The notes below the pieces were generated by a model. It was not told the origin of the DNA, did no database searches, and saw only the letters and a program-made list of their open reading frames with translations. From NCBI RefSeq assembly GCF_036227225.1, contig NZ_CP109444.1, positions 6,553,501-6,617,500 on the forward strand: a stretch of 64,000 nt of DNA. The letters are read 5' to 3'. Position numbers and translations under genes: made by a program. This DNA comes from Streptomyces sp. NBC_01478 (lineage in GTDB: Bacteria; Actinomycetota; Actinomycetes; Streptomycetales; Streptomycetaceae). Shown here piece by piece: positions 7,989 through 16,252 of this stretch. Position 1 is the first letter of the stretch. Each line of letters begins with the position of its first letter.

Positions 7989-9221
7989 GTGCGAGACACA
8001 GACGATCTGACGCCCCTCTCTCAACTGTCCCGACGTACCGCCGTGACCGCACTGGCGGTGGTCATGGCGCTGTTGTGGGTGCTCGATGTCGCCGGTGCCG
8101 CGACCGTCGCCGGGCTTGAGGGGAACGGGGTGTGGTGGCGGTTGGCCCCCGGGGTCGTGGCCGCCGCGGCGTTGCTGTCGCCCGGCGGGCCGCGGGTGCT
8201 CGCCCGGGCCGCGGGTGCCGCGGTGCTCGTCTCCTGGGCGGTCACGCTGAGCCTTCTCTCGTCCGTGCCGCCGGCCTTCGCCGGCTGGGGACTGCTGGAG
8301 ACGCTCTGCCTGCTGCTCCTGCTGGTGCGGACGACGCAGGACGTGACGCCTCCCTGGCCGGCCGCCGCGCTGGGTGCCGCACTCGCCGTCGCCGTGATCG
8401 CGGCACCGATGCGCCTGGAAGGGGGCGGAGTCGGCTACTCCTTCCTCCTCACCTTCCCTACGGGCGGGGCCGTCGCCCTCGGCTGCCACCTGCGCAGCCT
8501 CGACGACCGCAGAAAGCGCGCGGTCGCCGAGGTCCGGCAGAGCGAGCGGCTCGAACTCGCCCGGGAACTGCACGACTTCGTCGCGCACCACGTCACCGGC
8601 ATCGTCGTACAGGCGCAGGCCGCGCGGGTGATCCGGGAGAGCGCGCCGGAGCAAGTGGACGTGCTGCTCGGGCACATCGAGCGGGCCGGGTCCGAAACCC
8701 TCCAGTCCATGAGGAAGTTGGTGCGGGTGCTGCGCGAGGACGACGCGCGGGCGGTGCGGCCGGGGGACCTCTTCGCCGAACTGGGCGAACTGGTCGCGGC
8801 GTTCGCCGAACGCGACGCCCCCGCCACCCTCCAGGTCGCGGACGGGGTACGGCAGGCGCGCCCCGATCCCGAGGTGGAGACGTCCGTGCGGAACGTGGTG
8901 CGGGAGGGACTGACGAACGTACGCCGGCACGCGTCCGGATCGCCGTCCGTGTCCGTGCGGGTCGGGCTGTCGGGCGAGGGGGACGGCGATGCCCGGCGGC
9001 TGCGCGTCGAGGTGCACAACGCGCCGCCCGCGCGGCGGACCGCGCCGAACGCCGAACCCCTCGGCGGGCGGGGCGGGTTGGGCCTCGTCGGGCTCGCCGA
9101 ACGCACCGAGGCCGTCGGGGGCACGCTGCACGCGAGCCGGGCGGAGGACGGGGGATGGCGGCTGACGGCGGAGTTTCCGTTGCGCGGGGCGACGGCGGAG
9201 TTCTCGTCGTCCGGGCTGTGA
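7989..9221 (+). CDS. Two-component sensor histidine kinase (HisKA_3, NarL-type)
   Basis: A 410-residue membrane kinase. Five or six hydrophobic segments span residues 18-165, followed by a HisKA_3 dimerisation domain with the phospho-acceptor His195 in ELARELHDFVAHH. The HATPase domain follows, with NVVREGLTNVRRHA and GLVGLAERTEAVGG (about 300-385). GTG 7989 is the start. The partner response regulator follows 13 bp downstream. The signal is unknown; the short periplasmic loops suggest intramembrane sensing. Confidence 0.9.
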   Translation: MRDTDDLTPLSQLSRRTAVTALAVVMALLWVLDVAGAATVAGLEGNGVWWRLAPGVVAAAALLSPGGPRVLARAAGAAVLVSWAVTLSLLSSVPPAFAGWGLLETLCLLLLLVRTTQDVTPPWPAAALGAALAVAVIAAPMRLEGGGVGYSFLLTFPTGGAVALGCHLRSLDDRRKRAVAEVRQSERLELARELHDFVAHHVTGIVVQAQAARVIRESAPEQVDVLLGHIERAGSETLQSMRKLVRVLREDDARAVRPGDLFAELGELVAAFAERDAPATLQVADGVRQARPDPEVETSVRNVVREGLTNVRRHASGSPSVSVRVGLSGEGDGDARRLRVEVHNAPPARRTAPNAEPLGGRGGLGLVGLAERTEAVGGTLHASRAEDGGWRLTAEFPLRGATAEFSSSGL

Positions 9222-9234
9222 CAGGATCGCCCGC

Positions 9235-9948
9235 ATGACCGATGCCAACGCCGGTGCCGGCGGGAGTGGTTCGGGAAAACGCATCCGGGTCCTGATCGCC
9301 GACGACCAGGACATGGTGCGCACCGGATTCCGGCTGATCCTCCAACTCCAGCCCGACATCGAGGTGGTGGGCGAGGCGGCGGACGGCGCGGAGTGCGTGG
9401 AGCTGGCCCGGAAGCTGCGGCCGGACGTGTGCCTCGTCGACATCCGGATGCCGAAACTCGACGGCCTCGAGGTGACCCGGCTGCTCGCGGGGCCGAAGGC
9501 CGTCGACCCGCTGCGCGTGGTGGTCGTGACCACCTTCGACCAGGACGACTACGTCTACGGCGCGTTGCACGGCGGCGCCTGCGGGTTCCTGCTGAAGGAC
9601 GCGGGCCCCGGTCTGCTGGTGGAGGCCGTACGCGCGGCCTCGCGCGGTGACGCGCTGGTGTCGCCCGCCGTGACCGTACGGCTGCTGGAGCGGATCGGCG
9701 AGCAGCGGCCCGCGGCGGACGCCGCCCGGCGGGCCGGGACGTCCTCAAGTCCCCTGACCGGCAGGGAACTTGACGTGGTCCGGCTGGTCGCCGAAGGACG
9801 GACCAACCAGGAGATCAGCGCCGAGCTGTTCGTGTCGCTCTCCACCGTCAAGACGCATATGGCCAGCGTCCAGGGCAAGTTGAAGCTGCGGAACCGGGTG
9901 GAGATCGCCGCGTGGGCGTGGCGGTCCGGAGTGGTCGGCGGCCGCTGA
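9235..9948 (+). CDS. NarL/LuxR-family response regulator
   Basis: A 237-residue regulator with a receiver domain (acidic pair in IADDQDMVR, phospho-acceptor Asp69 in LVDIRMPKLDG, TTFDQDDYV, LLKDAGP) and a C-terminal LuxR helix-turn-helix (LTGRELDVVRLVAEGRTNQEISAEL). It is paired with the kinase immediately upstream. No target can be inferred; neighbouring exported proteins are possible targets. Confidence 0.92.
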   Translation: MTDANAGAGGSGSGKRIRVLIADDQDMVRTGFRLILQLQPDIEVVGEAADGAECVELARKLRPDVCLVDIRMPKLDGLEVTRLLAGPKAVDPLRVVVVTTFDQDDYVYGALHGGACGFLLKDAGPGLLVEAVRAASRGDALVSPAVTVRLLERIGEQRPAADAARRAGTSSSPLTGRELDVVRLVAEGRTNQEISAELFVSLSTVKTHMASVQGKLKLRNRVEIAAWAWRSGVVGGR

Positions 9949-10014
9949 CCGCCTTCGTCGCCCTCGTCGCACGGGAAGGCCCTCGCCCTCCCGCCTACTT
10001 CCTCCCACCCACTT

Positions 10015-10353
10015 CTACTTCGTCAGGCCGTAGTCGAAGCTCACCCGGTCGCCGTGCACCCCGGTGACGGAGATCAGCATCTTCTTGGTCCGGCCCTTGA
10101 AGACGGCGGTGCACTCCACGGTGTAGTCCATCTTCGCGCGCAGCCCGCCGGGGCAGCTCACGGACTGCGGGCCGTCCTGGAAGAAGGGGATGGCGTAGTT
10201 CTCCTTGGCCTGCTTCTCGACCTCGGCGCGCGGCACCGTGTGGTCGGCGCCGCTCGCGGTGGCGACCGACGAGTTGTCGAACACGTTCCAGGCCACCACG
10301 ACACCGGCGGCCAGGACGGCGGCCACGGCCAGGGCGATGACGATGCGCTTCAT
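10015..10353 (-). CDS. DUF4333-like exported protein
   Basis: A 112-residue protein with an N-terminal signal or anchor (MKRIVIALAVAAVLAAGVVVAW). The body has two cysteines in SVSCPGG and YTVECTA that probably form a disulphide, the arrangement seen in DUF4333 domains. GAGGAGC lies 5 bp upstream of ATG 10353. It is convergent with the response regulator gene. The function is unknown. Confidence 0.75.
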   Translation of the reverse strand: MKRIVIALAVAAVLAAGVVVAWNVFDNSSVATASGADHTVPRAEVEKQAKENYAIPFFQDGPQSVSCPGGLRAKMDYTVECTAVFKGRTKKMLISVTGVHGDRVSFDYGLTK

Positions 10354-10657
10354 GCTGAGCTCCTCGGTTCGCGGTGCGGCCGGTCCCCGCCGGCCGCTGT
10401 CCTCAGAGCCTGCCGTCGCGCCCGCGCCCGCCGCCTCGGTACAACGGCCGGTTGGGAGCGCCGGCATCGGCCGTAAGGACGAGGGCCGTTCGGCGTTCGT
10501 GTCACGCGGGCGACCCTATGTCTCCCGTACCGGGCCGGAGCGGGGACGTGCGATGTCGCTTCCGAGCTGGGGCGATGCGGGTGCCGGCGGGGCGGCGGAT
10601 GGGATCCGGTCCTACCTTCGGGAGTCTCGGGAACGTCGGTGGCGGCAGGGAGGCATC
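10354..10657. other. Divergent intergenic region
   Basis: About 300 bp between two divergent small genes. No gene-like frame with a ribosome-binding site was found, and no clear operator palindrome. Both promoters should lie here. Confidence 0.4.
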
Positions 10658-10969
10658 ATGCGCGGGACCAGGTCTGTGGTGGGCGTACTCATGATCGTGG
10701 TGGGCGTCGCGTTTGCCCTGCTGAGTCTGCTGACGTACGCGGACAAGGACGATCGGCGGCTCGCCGAACACCGCCTCTACGACCTTCAGCTCTCCGGAGA
10801 GGACGAGGTGCTGGCGCGCGAGGACCTGGCGAGCGTCGAGGACCGTGAGCGGCTCAACATCCAGGTGGCGATCGGGGGGACGGTGGTGGCCGTGGTCGGG
10901 GTTGTGGTGGTCAGGAACGGTCGTCGGAAGAACGGTCCTCGGCCCGTGACTCCTTCACCGTCGCGCTGA
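10658..10969 (+). CDS. Small membrane protein, unknown
   Basis: A 103-residue protein with two membrane segments (VVGVLMIVVGVAFALLSLL near residues 7-25 and VAIGGTVVAVVGVVVV near 75-92). A charged loop of about 45 residues (E/D/R) lies between them, and the tail is basic. GGGAGG precedes ATG 10658. Its 3' end overlaps the end of the convergent TPR reading frame by 59 bp. The family was not recognised. Confidence 0.65.
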   Translation: MRGTRSVVGVLMIVVGVAFALLSLLTYADKDDRRLAEHRLYDLQLSGEDEVLAREDLASVEDRERLNIQVAIGGTVVAVVGVVVVRNGRRKNGPRPVTPSPSR

Positions 10970-12113
10970 GCTCCGGTGACCCCGGCCGGGACCAGCGGGC
11001 CAGCAGGTGGTCGGCCTCCTGGGTGCGGGGATGGTTGGCGCCCTGGACGCGGACCATGTCGGCCAGCAGTGCGGTGAGTTGGGCCGCCGCGGTGGTGTGA
11101 TCGCCGTGGCGGTGCAGGAGTTCGGCCCGCTGCTGGCGGATGCGCAGGGTGCGGGGGTGGTCGGCGCCCAGTACCTGTTCCAAGGTCCGCTGGAATTCCT
11201 CCAGTTGGGACAGTGCGGCGGCGGTGTCCCCGGCGACGCCGCGCCAGAACGCGAGGTTGACGCGGTAGGTCAGGGTGGTGGGGTGTTCGGCGCCGAGCGC
11301 GCGTTCGGCGTCGTCGGCCGCGGTGACGAACTGCTCGATCGCCGCGTCGAGTTGGCCGGCGTTTCCGTGCCAGTAGGCGAGGTTGTGCCGGGCGACGAGG
11401 GTCTCGGGGTGCAGCCGGCCGAGCACCGCGACCAGCCCCTCCACCGCCTGCCGGTACGTGGTCACGGCCAGCTCCACGTCCCCCGTCTCGCCGATCCACC
11501 GGCTGAGGTCGGTGAGCGCCTTCAACGTCGTCGGGTGCCGGGGCCCGAGATCCCGCTCCAACTCCCTGACGAGCGCGGCGTACCCCTCGTGCGCGCCCCG
11601 TGCGTCCCCGGAGAGCCCGCGGCACAGCGCGACGTGATTGTCGGCAAGGGCCACGACCGGGTCGCCGGGGCCGAGTGCCGCCCGCGCCTCGGCGGCCAGG
11701 ACGACGAAGTCGGCGAGCGCGGCGTCGATGAGACCCGACTCCATACGAAACCGTGCCTCGTGCAGCCGGATGGACACCGTGTCCGGGTCGGCCCGGCCGA
11801 GGCTCCCCTCCGCCGCCCGCCGTAGCTCCGCGAGCGACCGAAGGGCCGCCGCCGGATCCCCCAGATCACCGCCGGCCTGGGCCGCCTGCGCCCGCAGCGT
11901 CAGCACGTCCCGATGATCGTCGCCCAGCCGCCGTCGAGCCGCCTCGGCCAGCCCCCAAGCCATGTCCCGCGCCGCGGCGGGCCGCCCCAACCCGGCCAGA
12001 TACGGCCCGAACCGACGGAACAGGGGGTGGAGACCGGGGGCGGGTGGGCGGCGCGGGATTGGGGAGAGGGGCGGGTCGGCCGGGGGGTGCGGGCTCGGCG
12101 GGGCGCGGGACAT
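10911..12113 (-). pseudogene. C-terminal TPR half of a frameshifted NB-ARC/TPR protein
   Basis: About 400 residues of tetratricopeptide repeats, with repeated HP-T signatures (LGPRHPTTL, LGRLHPETL, LGAEHPTTL, LGADHPRTL, QGANHPRTQ) typical of FxSxx/NB-ARC-associated TPR proteins. The frame starts cleanly at HPLFRRFGPYLAGLGR, which is the expected continuation of the NB-ARC protein, but it lies one frame away from it. ATG 12113 has no ribosome-binding site, so this is better explained as the 3' half of one gene broken by a +1 shift than as a separate gene. A sequencing error or programmed shift cannot be excluded. Confidence 0.7.
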
Positions 12114-14523
12114 GGCTTGGGGGCTGGCCGGTCGGCCGATGTGGGCTGGTCGGCGGGTATGAGTCGGGGAGGGGCTGCCCGCCGGGCAAGGGGTGTGGGT
12201 CGGCCGGGTGGTGCGGGGGTTGCTGGTTGGGCGTTGGCTGCGTGGTCGGGGTGGGTTGGTCGCGGGTCGGGGTGCGCGGGCCGGGCGGGGTTTGCGGTTC
12301 GGTTGTGGTTCGGGAATCGGGTGAGGGGTGTTGGCCGGGCAAGGGGTGCGAGTCGGCCAGAGTGCATGGGTCGGGAGGGGGTTGCTGGTTGGGTGTTGGC
12401 TGCGTGGTCGGGGTGGGTTGGTCGCGGGTCGGGGTGCGCGGGCCGGGCGGGGTTTGCGGTTCGGTTGTGGTTCGGGAATCGGGTGAGGGGTGTTGGCCGG
12501 GCAAGGGGTGCGAGTCGGCCAGAGTGCATGGGTCGGGAGGGGGTTGCTGGTCGGGCGTTGGCTGCGCGGCCGGGGTGGGTTGGTCGCCGGCCGGGGTGCG
12601 CGAGCCGGGCAGAGTCTGTGGCCCGGTTGTGGTTCGGGAACCGGGCGGGGGGTGTTGGCCGGGGAAGGGGTGCGAGTCGGCCAGAGTGCATGGGTCGGGC
12701 AGGGGCTGCGGGTCGGACGAGGGCCGCGGGCCGGGCAGGGGGCGCGGGCCGGACGAGGGCCGTGGGCCAGGCAGGGGCTGTGCGTCGGCCAACGGCCGTG
12801 GCTCAAGCGGGTGTTGCGGCTCGGCGCGGTGAGGTGGCTGGGCGGTGTGCCACAGGTGGCCGTCCGCGTGGGTCAGGAGTGTTTCCGCGCTGCGGTAGAG
12901 GGCGCTCTCCGTCTCGGGGGCGCAGCCCGGGGTGGACCAGGCCTCCTCCAGTGCGTCGGCCGCGGCCGTGGTGAGACGTTCGCGGTGGTCGGGCGGTATG
13001 CCGTCGCGGATCGCCCGCTGGACCAGGGCGTGCACCTCTACGACGGACAGGGCGCCGTCGGCGGGGGCGGGGCCGTGGTGGGTGACCAGGCTCAGGCGGT
13101 GCAGCGCCCGGAGTGCCAGCAGGGTGCCCCGTTCCGGCACGAGGTCTGGATCGGAGCCGCCGCCGCCGAGCCACGCGCGCGCCGCCGGACCGAGCAGTAC
13201 CGCGTCGGGAATGCCGTCCGGCGCGAACATCGAGATCAGTTCGAGCATCGCGCGGGCCGTGCCGGGCGGCGCGAGCGACTCCGCCCGGCCCAGGGCGAGT
13301 TGGAGGGTGTCCGTCACCGTCGCGCCGTGTTCGTCCGCGGGGGAGGAGGGCGGGAGGAGCCCGGCGACGCTCTCCCTCCGGTCGGCCAGCAGGGTCAGAT
13401 ACGTCGGCAGGTCCATGCCGGTGTCGATGAGGAAGGCGGCGGCCTGGGAGAGCGCGAGCGGGAAGTGGCCCAGCAGCGCGGCGAGGGTCGCCAGGTCGTC
13501 GTGGCGGGGTGCGGCCGAGCCCGGATCTCCCAGATGGCGAAGATCACCCGAATCGCCAGAGTAACCAGAATTACCCGAATCACCCGGGTCCAGCCGGAGC
13601 CGGTCGGTCAGGTACGCCGTGGCCTCGTCCGGGGTGAACACCCCTACGGGTATCACCCGCACCCCGGGCCGCAGCAGTGCCGCGTCTCTTCGACGGGTCA
13701 CCAGGACGGTCCGGCCGGCGTCACCGGCGGGCCGTAGCCCGGCCAGCTCGGCGGGGTCGTCGATGTCGTCCAGAACCACCAGCCAGGGAACGGCAGTCGA
13801 CCGCAACCAGGCGAGGAACAGATCGGCCTGGGTCTCGTCGTCCCCGCCGGAGACGTGCCCGGCACCCGTGACGCTCGCCCCCGACACCGCCCGCCACGCA
13901 CGGGCGTAACCGCTCAGCACCGACACCCGGTCGCCCGCGGACACCCAGAGCAGGACCTCGGCCCGCTGCTCGGCCCGGTGGAACGCCGCCGCGGCCAACT
14001 GCGACTTGCCGACCCCGCCCGCCCCCGTGAGCAGGACCTGCCGTACGGAAGGATCCAGCAGACCCGCGTCGATGCTCGCGGCCAGCTCCTCCCGGGTGCG
14101 CAGCGCGGCGGCGTCCCCCGGCGGCCGGCCGACCACGATCCGCGCCCGGACCTCCACCGGCACCCGCTGTCCAGGACCCGGGGCGGGCACACTCCGGTAC
14201 TCGTGGGCCGCCCGCCACAACCGCTGCCACTGCGCCACACCGAGCTGCCCGCCCGGCCCGCCGCCCGGCCGGCTTCCCGCCGCCTTCTCCACGGTCTGCA
14301 CCAAGGCCATGACCGCCTCGAACCGGCGCGGCACGGACTGCCCGTTGAGCCACTCGCCGAGCCTGCGCGCGTTCACCGCGACCCGCCGCCCGGACGGCAA
14401 CGTCACCGCGCTGGCCCGCTGCGCCAGGGTCTCGTCCGACACGTCCGGCAGTTGTCGGCGCAGCCGGGTCAGGGCCGCCGCGAACGCCAGTCTGGGATCG
14501 TCATCGGTTTCACGCCCGCCCAC
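11866..14523 (-). CDS. NB-ARC NTPase with proline-rich repeat linker (5' part of a split NB-ARC/TPR gene)
   Basis: GTG 14523 follows GGGGGGAG. The first 90 residues form an HTH-like module (LPSGRRVAVNARRLGEWLNGQSVPRRFEAVMAL is the conserved region). A STAND/NB-ARC NTPase follows with P-loop GAGGVGKSQLA and Walker B WLVVLDDIDD, then a winged-helix and ARC-like segment. Beyond LLTHADGHLWHT the protein becomes about 250 residues of P/T/Q-rich sequence encoded by 162-bp repeats, then loses the TPR frame and ends at 11866. Such proteins are predicted signal-transducing or conflict-system STAND ATPases in actinobacteria. An 8-bp ctgcctgt tandem repeat lies at 14556-14585 in the leader. Confidence 0.75.
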   Translation of the reverse strand: MGGRETDDDPRLAFAAALTRLRRQLPDVSDETLAQRASAVTLPSGRRVAVNARRLGEWLNGQSVPRRFEAVMALVQTVEKAAGSRPGGGPGGQLGVAQWQRLWRAAHEYRSVPAPGPGQRVPVEVRARIVVGRPPGDAAALRTREELAASIDAGLLDPSVRQVLLTGAGGVGKSQLAAAAFHRAEQRAEVLLWVSAGDRVSVLSGYARAWRAVSGASVTGAGHVSGGDDETQADLFLAWLRSTAVPWLVVLDDIDDPAELAGLRPAGDAGRTVLVTRRRDAALLRPGVRVIPVGVFTPDEATAYLTDRLRLDPGDSGNSGYSGDSGDLRHLGDPGSAAPRHDDLATLAALLGHFPLALSQAAAFLIDTGMDLPTYLTLLADRRESVAGLLPPSSPADEHGATVTDTLQLALGRAESLAPPGTARAMLELISMFAPDGIPDAVLLGPAARAWLGGGGSDPDLVPERGTLLALRALHRLSLVTHHGPAPADGALSVVEVHALVQRAIRDGIPPDHRERLTTAAADALEEAWSTPGCAPETESALYRSAETLLTHADGHLWHTAQPPHRAEPQHPLEPRPLADAQPLPGPRPSSGPRPLPGPRPSSDPQPLPDPCTLADSHPFPGQHPPPGSRTTTGPQTLPGSRTPAGDQPTPAAQPTPDQQPPPDPCTLADSHPLPGQHPSPDSRTTTEPQTPPGPRTPTRDQPTPTTQPTPNQQPPPDPCTLADSHPLPGQHPSPDSRTTTEPQTPPGPRTPTRDQPTPTTQPTPNQQPPHHPADPHPLPGGQPLPDSYPPTSPHRPTGQPPSHVPRPAEPAPPGRPAPLPNPAPPTRPRSPPPVPSVRAVSGRVGAARRGAGHGLGAGRGGSTAAGRRSSGRADAAGAGGPGRR
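12220..12705. repeat. Three 162-bp tandem repeats in the NB-ARC linker
   Basis: The strip beginning ttgctgg recurs at 12220, 12382 and 12544, exactly 162 bp apart. Copies 1 and 2 are almost identical and copy 3 is more diverged. The unit is 54 codons long, so copy-number change would not shift the frame. It contains no stop in any of the three minus-strand frames. The protein repeat reads DPCTLADSHPLPG, then QPTPNQQPPP. Confidence 0.9.
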
Positions 14524-14769
14524 CCGCGTCTCTCCCCCCGGGACCGACCACCGACCTGCCTGTCTGCCTGTCTGCCTGTCTGCTCTGCGAGGGGAGTCTA
14601 GTTCGACGACACCTCCCCGGTCCGGCCCGCAACGGGAACCGGTGCCCGCCCGCCCGGCCACCGCTGAACTGGCCGTACGGGGTGGGCGGTTGCGAGCGGC
14701 GGACTCCGGCCGCCGAGCCGTCCCTACCGTGGCCGTACGCGACCGAGCGGCCGAAGGAGAGGTCCCCGT

Positions 14770-15159
14770 ATGGGAGTTGAGGACGTTCACCCCGAGCTGA
14801 TTCGCGACGAGCAGTCCTGGCAGTCCGTCCAGGGCTGGTACGGCTACGCGCATGTGCGGGTGTGGCGGACGGCACCGGATCGGGTGACCGTGGCGATCAG
14901 CGGCAGCAGTGCCGAGCACGACCTGGAGACGGTGCTTCCCCTGCTCCGCGCCGAATACCCGGACGACACCGCCGAGTTCTTCCTCCACCGCCCGATGGAC
15001 TGGATGACCCTCGGCTACTACGCGGAGCTGACGTCGAACGACGACGGCACGGTCACCAGCACGCTCATCGCGGGCGACATCGTGGCGGCCCGCCTCGGGC
15101 CCTCCTTCTACGCGACCGAGGACCCCGACGACCACTCGGGCGGCTACGGCTGTGCCTGA
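14770..15159 (+). CDS. Hypothetical protein
   Basis: A 129-residue acidic soluble protein with no signal peptide. AAGGAGAGG precedes ATG 14770. It contains two tryptophan-rich segments (SWQSVQGWYGYAHVRVW and HRPMDWMTLGYY) and ends in a D/G-rich tail. It is divergent from the NB-ARC gene. I do not recognise the family. Confidence 0.7.
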   Translation: MGVEDVHPELIRDEQSWQSVQGWYGYAHVRVWRTAPDRVTVAISGSSAEHDLETVLPLLRAEYPDDTAEFFLHRPMDWMTLGYYAELTSNDDGTVTSTLIAGDIVAARLGPSFYATEDPDDHSGGYGCA

Positions 15160-15168
15160 CCCGAGAGT

Positions 15169-15501
15169 TCAGTGGGTCGGATCCGGGCGGCTGCCGCGGC
15201 TCAGCGCGCGGGCGCACCAGCCGATGACCGAGGCGTTCACCAGCGCCCCGAGGACGACGGCGACGACGAACATGGCTCTGCCGTCCGGCAGTACGAGGAG
15301 CACGAGGCTGGCCGGTGCGGTGGCCAGGACGGGGACGACGCCCGCCATGGACTCGCCCGAGTCGTCCATGACGGTCACGACGACGGTCCAGACGACGATG
15401 GCCACGCAGACCGCGAGGTAGCCGAGGGCGAAGGGGTTGCGGAGGTTCTGGCCGAGCCGGTGGAGGGGGGAGCGGTCGGCGTGGCCGTCGGAACTGGGCA
15501 T
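15169..15501 (-). CDS. Small membrane protein, SCO4225-family-like
   Basis: A 110-residue protein with three hydrophobic segments: LGYLAVCVAIVVWTVVVTV, VVPVLATAPASLVLLVLP and VVAVVLGALVNASVIGWCA. It ends in the motif NASVIGWCARAL, which recalls the SCO4225 family of Streptomyces membrane proteins. It lies just downstream of the response regulator below and may share its transcript. The function is unknown. Confidence 0.65.
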   Translation of the reverse strand: MPSSDGHADRSPLHRLGQNLRNPFALGYLAVCVAIVVWTVVVTVMDDSGESMAGVVPVLATAPASLVLLVLPDGRAMFVVAVVLGALVNASVIGWCARALSRGSRPDPTH

Positions 15502-15547
15502 GGCTGTACTCCTGAGTACGTTCGGGTGAGGCGATATTGAGGGTTCG

Positions 15548-16252
15548 TCAGAGATGGTCCGCGCCCGGCGGGTTCGGACGGGTGATGCCGAGGTCGTAGG
15601 CGAGGATCGTGGCCTGGACCCGGTCGCGCAGGCCGAGTTTGCGGAGCAGGGCGTTGACATGGGACTTGACCGTGCCGACGGTGATGTCCAACTCCGCGGC
15701 GATCTCCGCGTTGTTGAGGCCGGAGGCGAGCAGGGAGAGGACGTTGCGCTGGCTGCCGGTGAGGCTCTCCAGCTCGCGCGGGCCGTTCCCCGCACCGGAG
15801 TCGGGGCCGGAGCGGAATCCCGTGCCCGCCCCGGACGCGTAGTGGCCGATCAGCCGACGCGTCGCGGACGGGGCGAGCACGCTCTCGCCACTCGCCACCA
15901 CCCGGATGCCGTCCAGGAGTTCGGAGGCGTGCACGTCCTTGAGGAGGAAGCCGGAGGCTCCCGCGCGCAGCGCGTCGAAGACGTACGCGTCGAGGTCGAA
16001 GGTGGTCAGCACCAGCACCCGGGGCGCGTCCGGGCGCGCGGTGATGATCCGGGTGGCGGCGATACCGTCCAGTTCGGGCATCCGTACGTCCATCACGACC
16101 ACGTCGGGGGCGAGTTCCGCGGCGAGGACCACCGCGGTGGCGCCGTCGGCGGCCTCGCCGACGACCGTCATGTCGTCCTCGGCGTCGATCACGGCGGCGA
16201 AGCCCGCCCGGACGATGCCCTGGTCGTCGACGACCAGCACCCTGAGGCTCAT
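15548..16252 (-). CDS. NarL/LuxR-family response regulator
   Basis: A 234-residue regulator. The receiver domain has VVDDQGIVR, phospho-acceptor Asp55 in VVMDVRMPELDG, TTFDLDAYV and LLKDVHA. The LuxR helix-turn-helix is at the C-terminus (LTGSQRNVLSLLASGLNNAEIAAEL). A glycine/serine-rich linker lies between them. The start overlaps the kinase stop by 4 bp (ATGA), so the pair is translationally coupled. Confidence 0.92.
   Translation of the reverse strand: MSLRVLVVDDQGIVRAGFAAVIDAEDDMTVVGEAADGATAVVLAAELAPDVVVMDVRMPELDGIAATRIITARPDAPRVLVLTTFDLDAYVFDALRAGASGFLLKDVHASELLDGIRVVASGESVLAPSATRRLIGHYASGAGTGFRSGPDSGAGNGPRELESLTGSQRNVLSLLASGLNNAEIAAELDITVGTVKSHVNALLRKLGLRDRVQATILAYDLGITRPNPPGADHL

Noticed and set aside
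10911..12113. TPR protein as an independent gene starting at ATG 12113
   Set aside because: No ribosome-binding site precedes it, and the first residues are low-complexity linker sequence. The TPR part continues the NB-ARC protein, so a frameshifted single gene fits better.
12220..12705. CRISPR or phage array
   Set aside because: Repeats are contiguous 162-bp units without spacers and are coding; the 64-bp array at 30650-31250 likewise has no unique spacers.
11753..13737. Long plus-strand open frames opposite the NB-ARC linker, rich in G, R, W and C
   Set aside because: They are shadows of the proline-rich minus-strand repeats (proline codons read in reverse give glycine and tryptophan).
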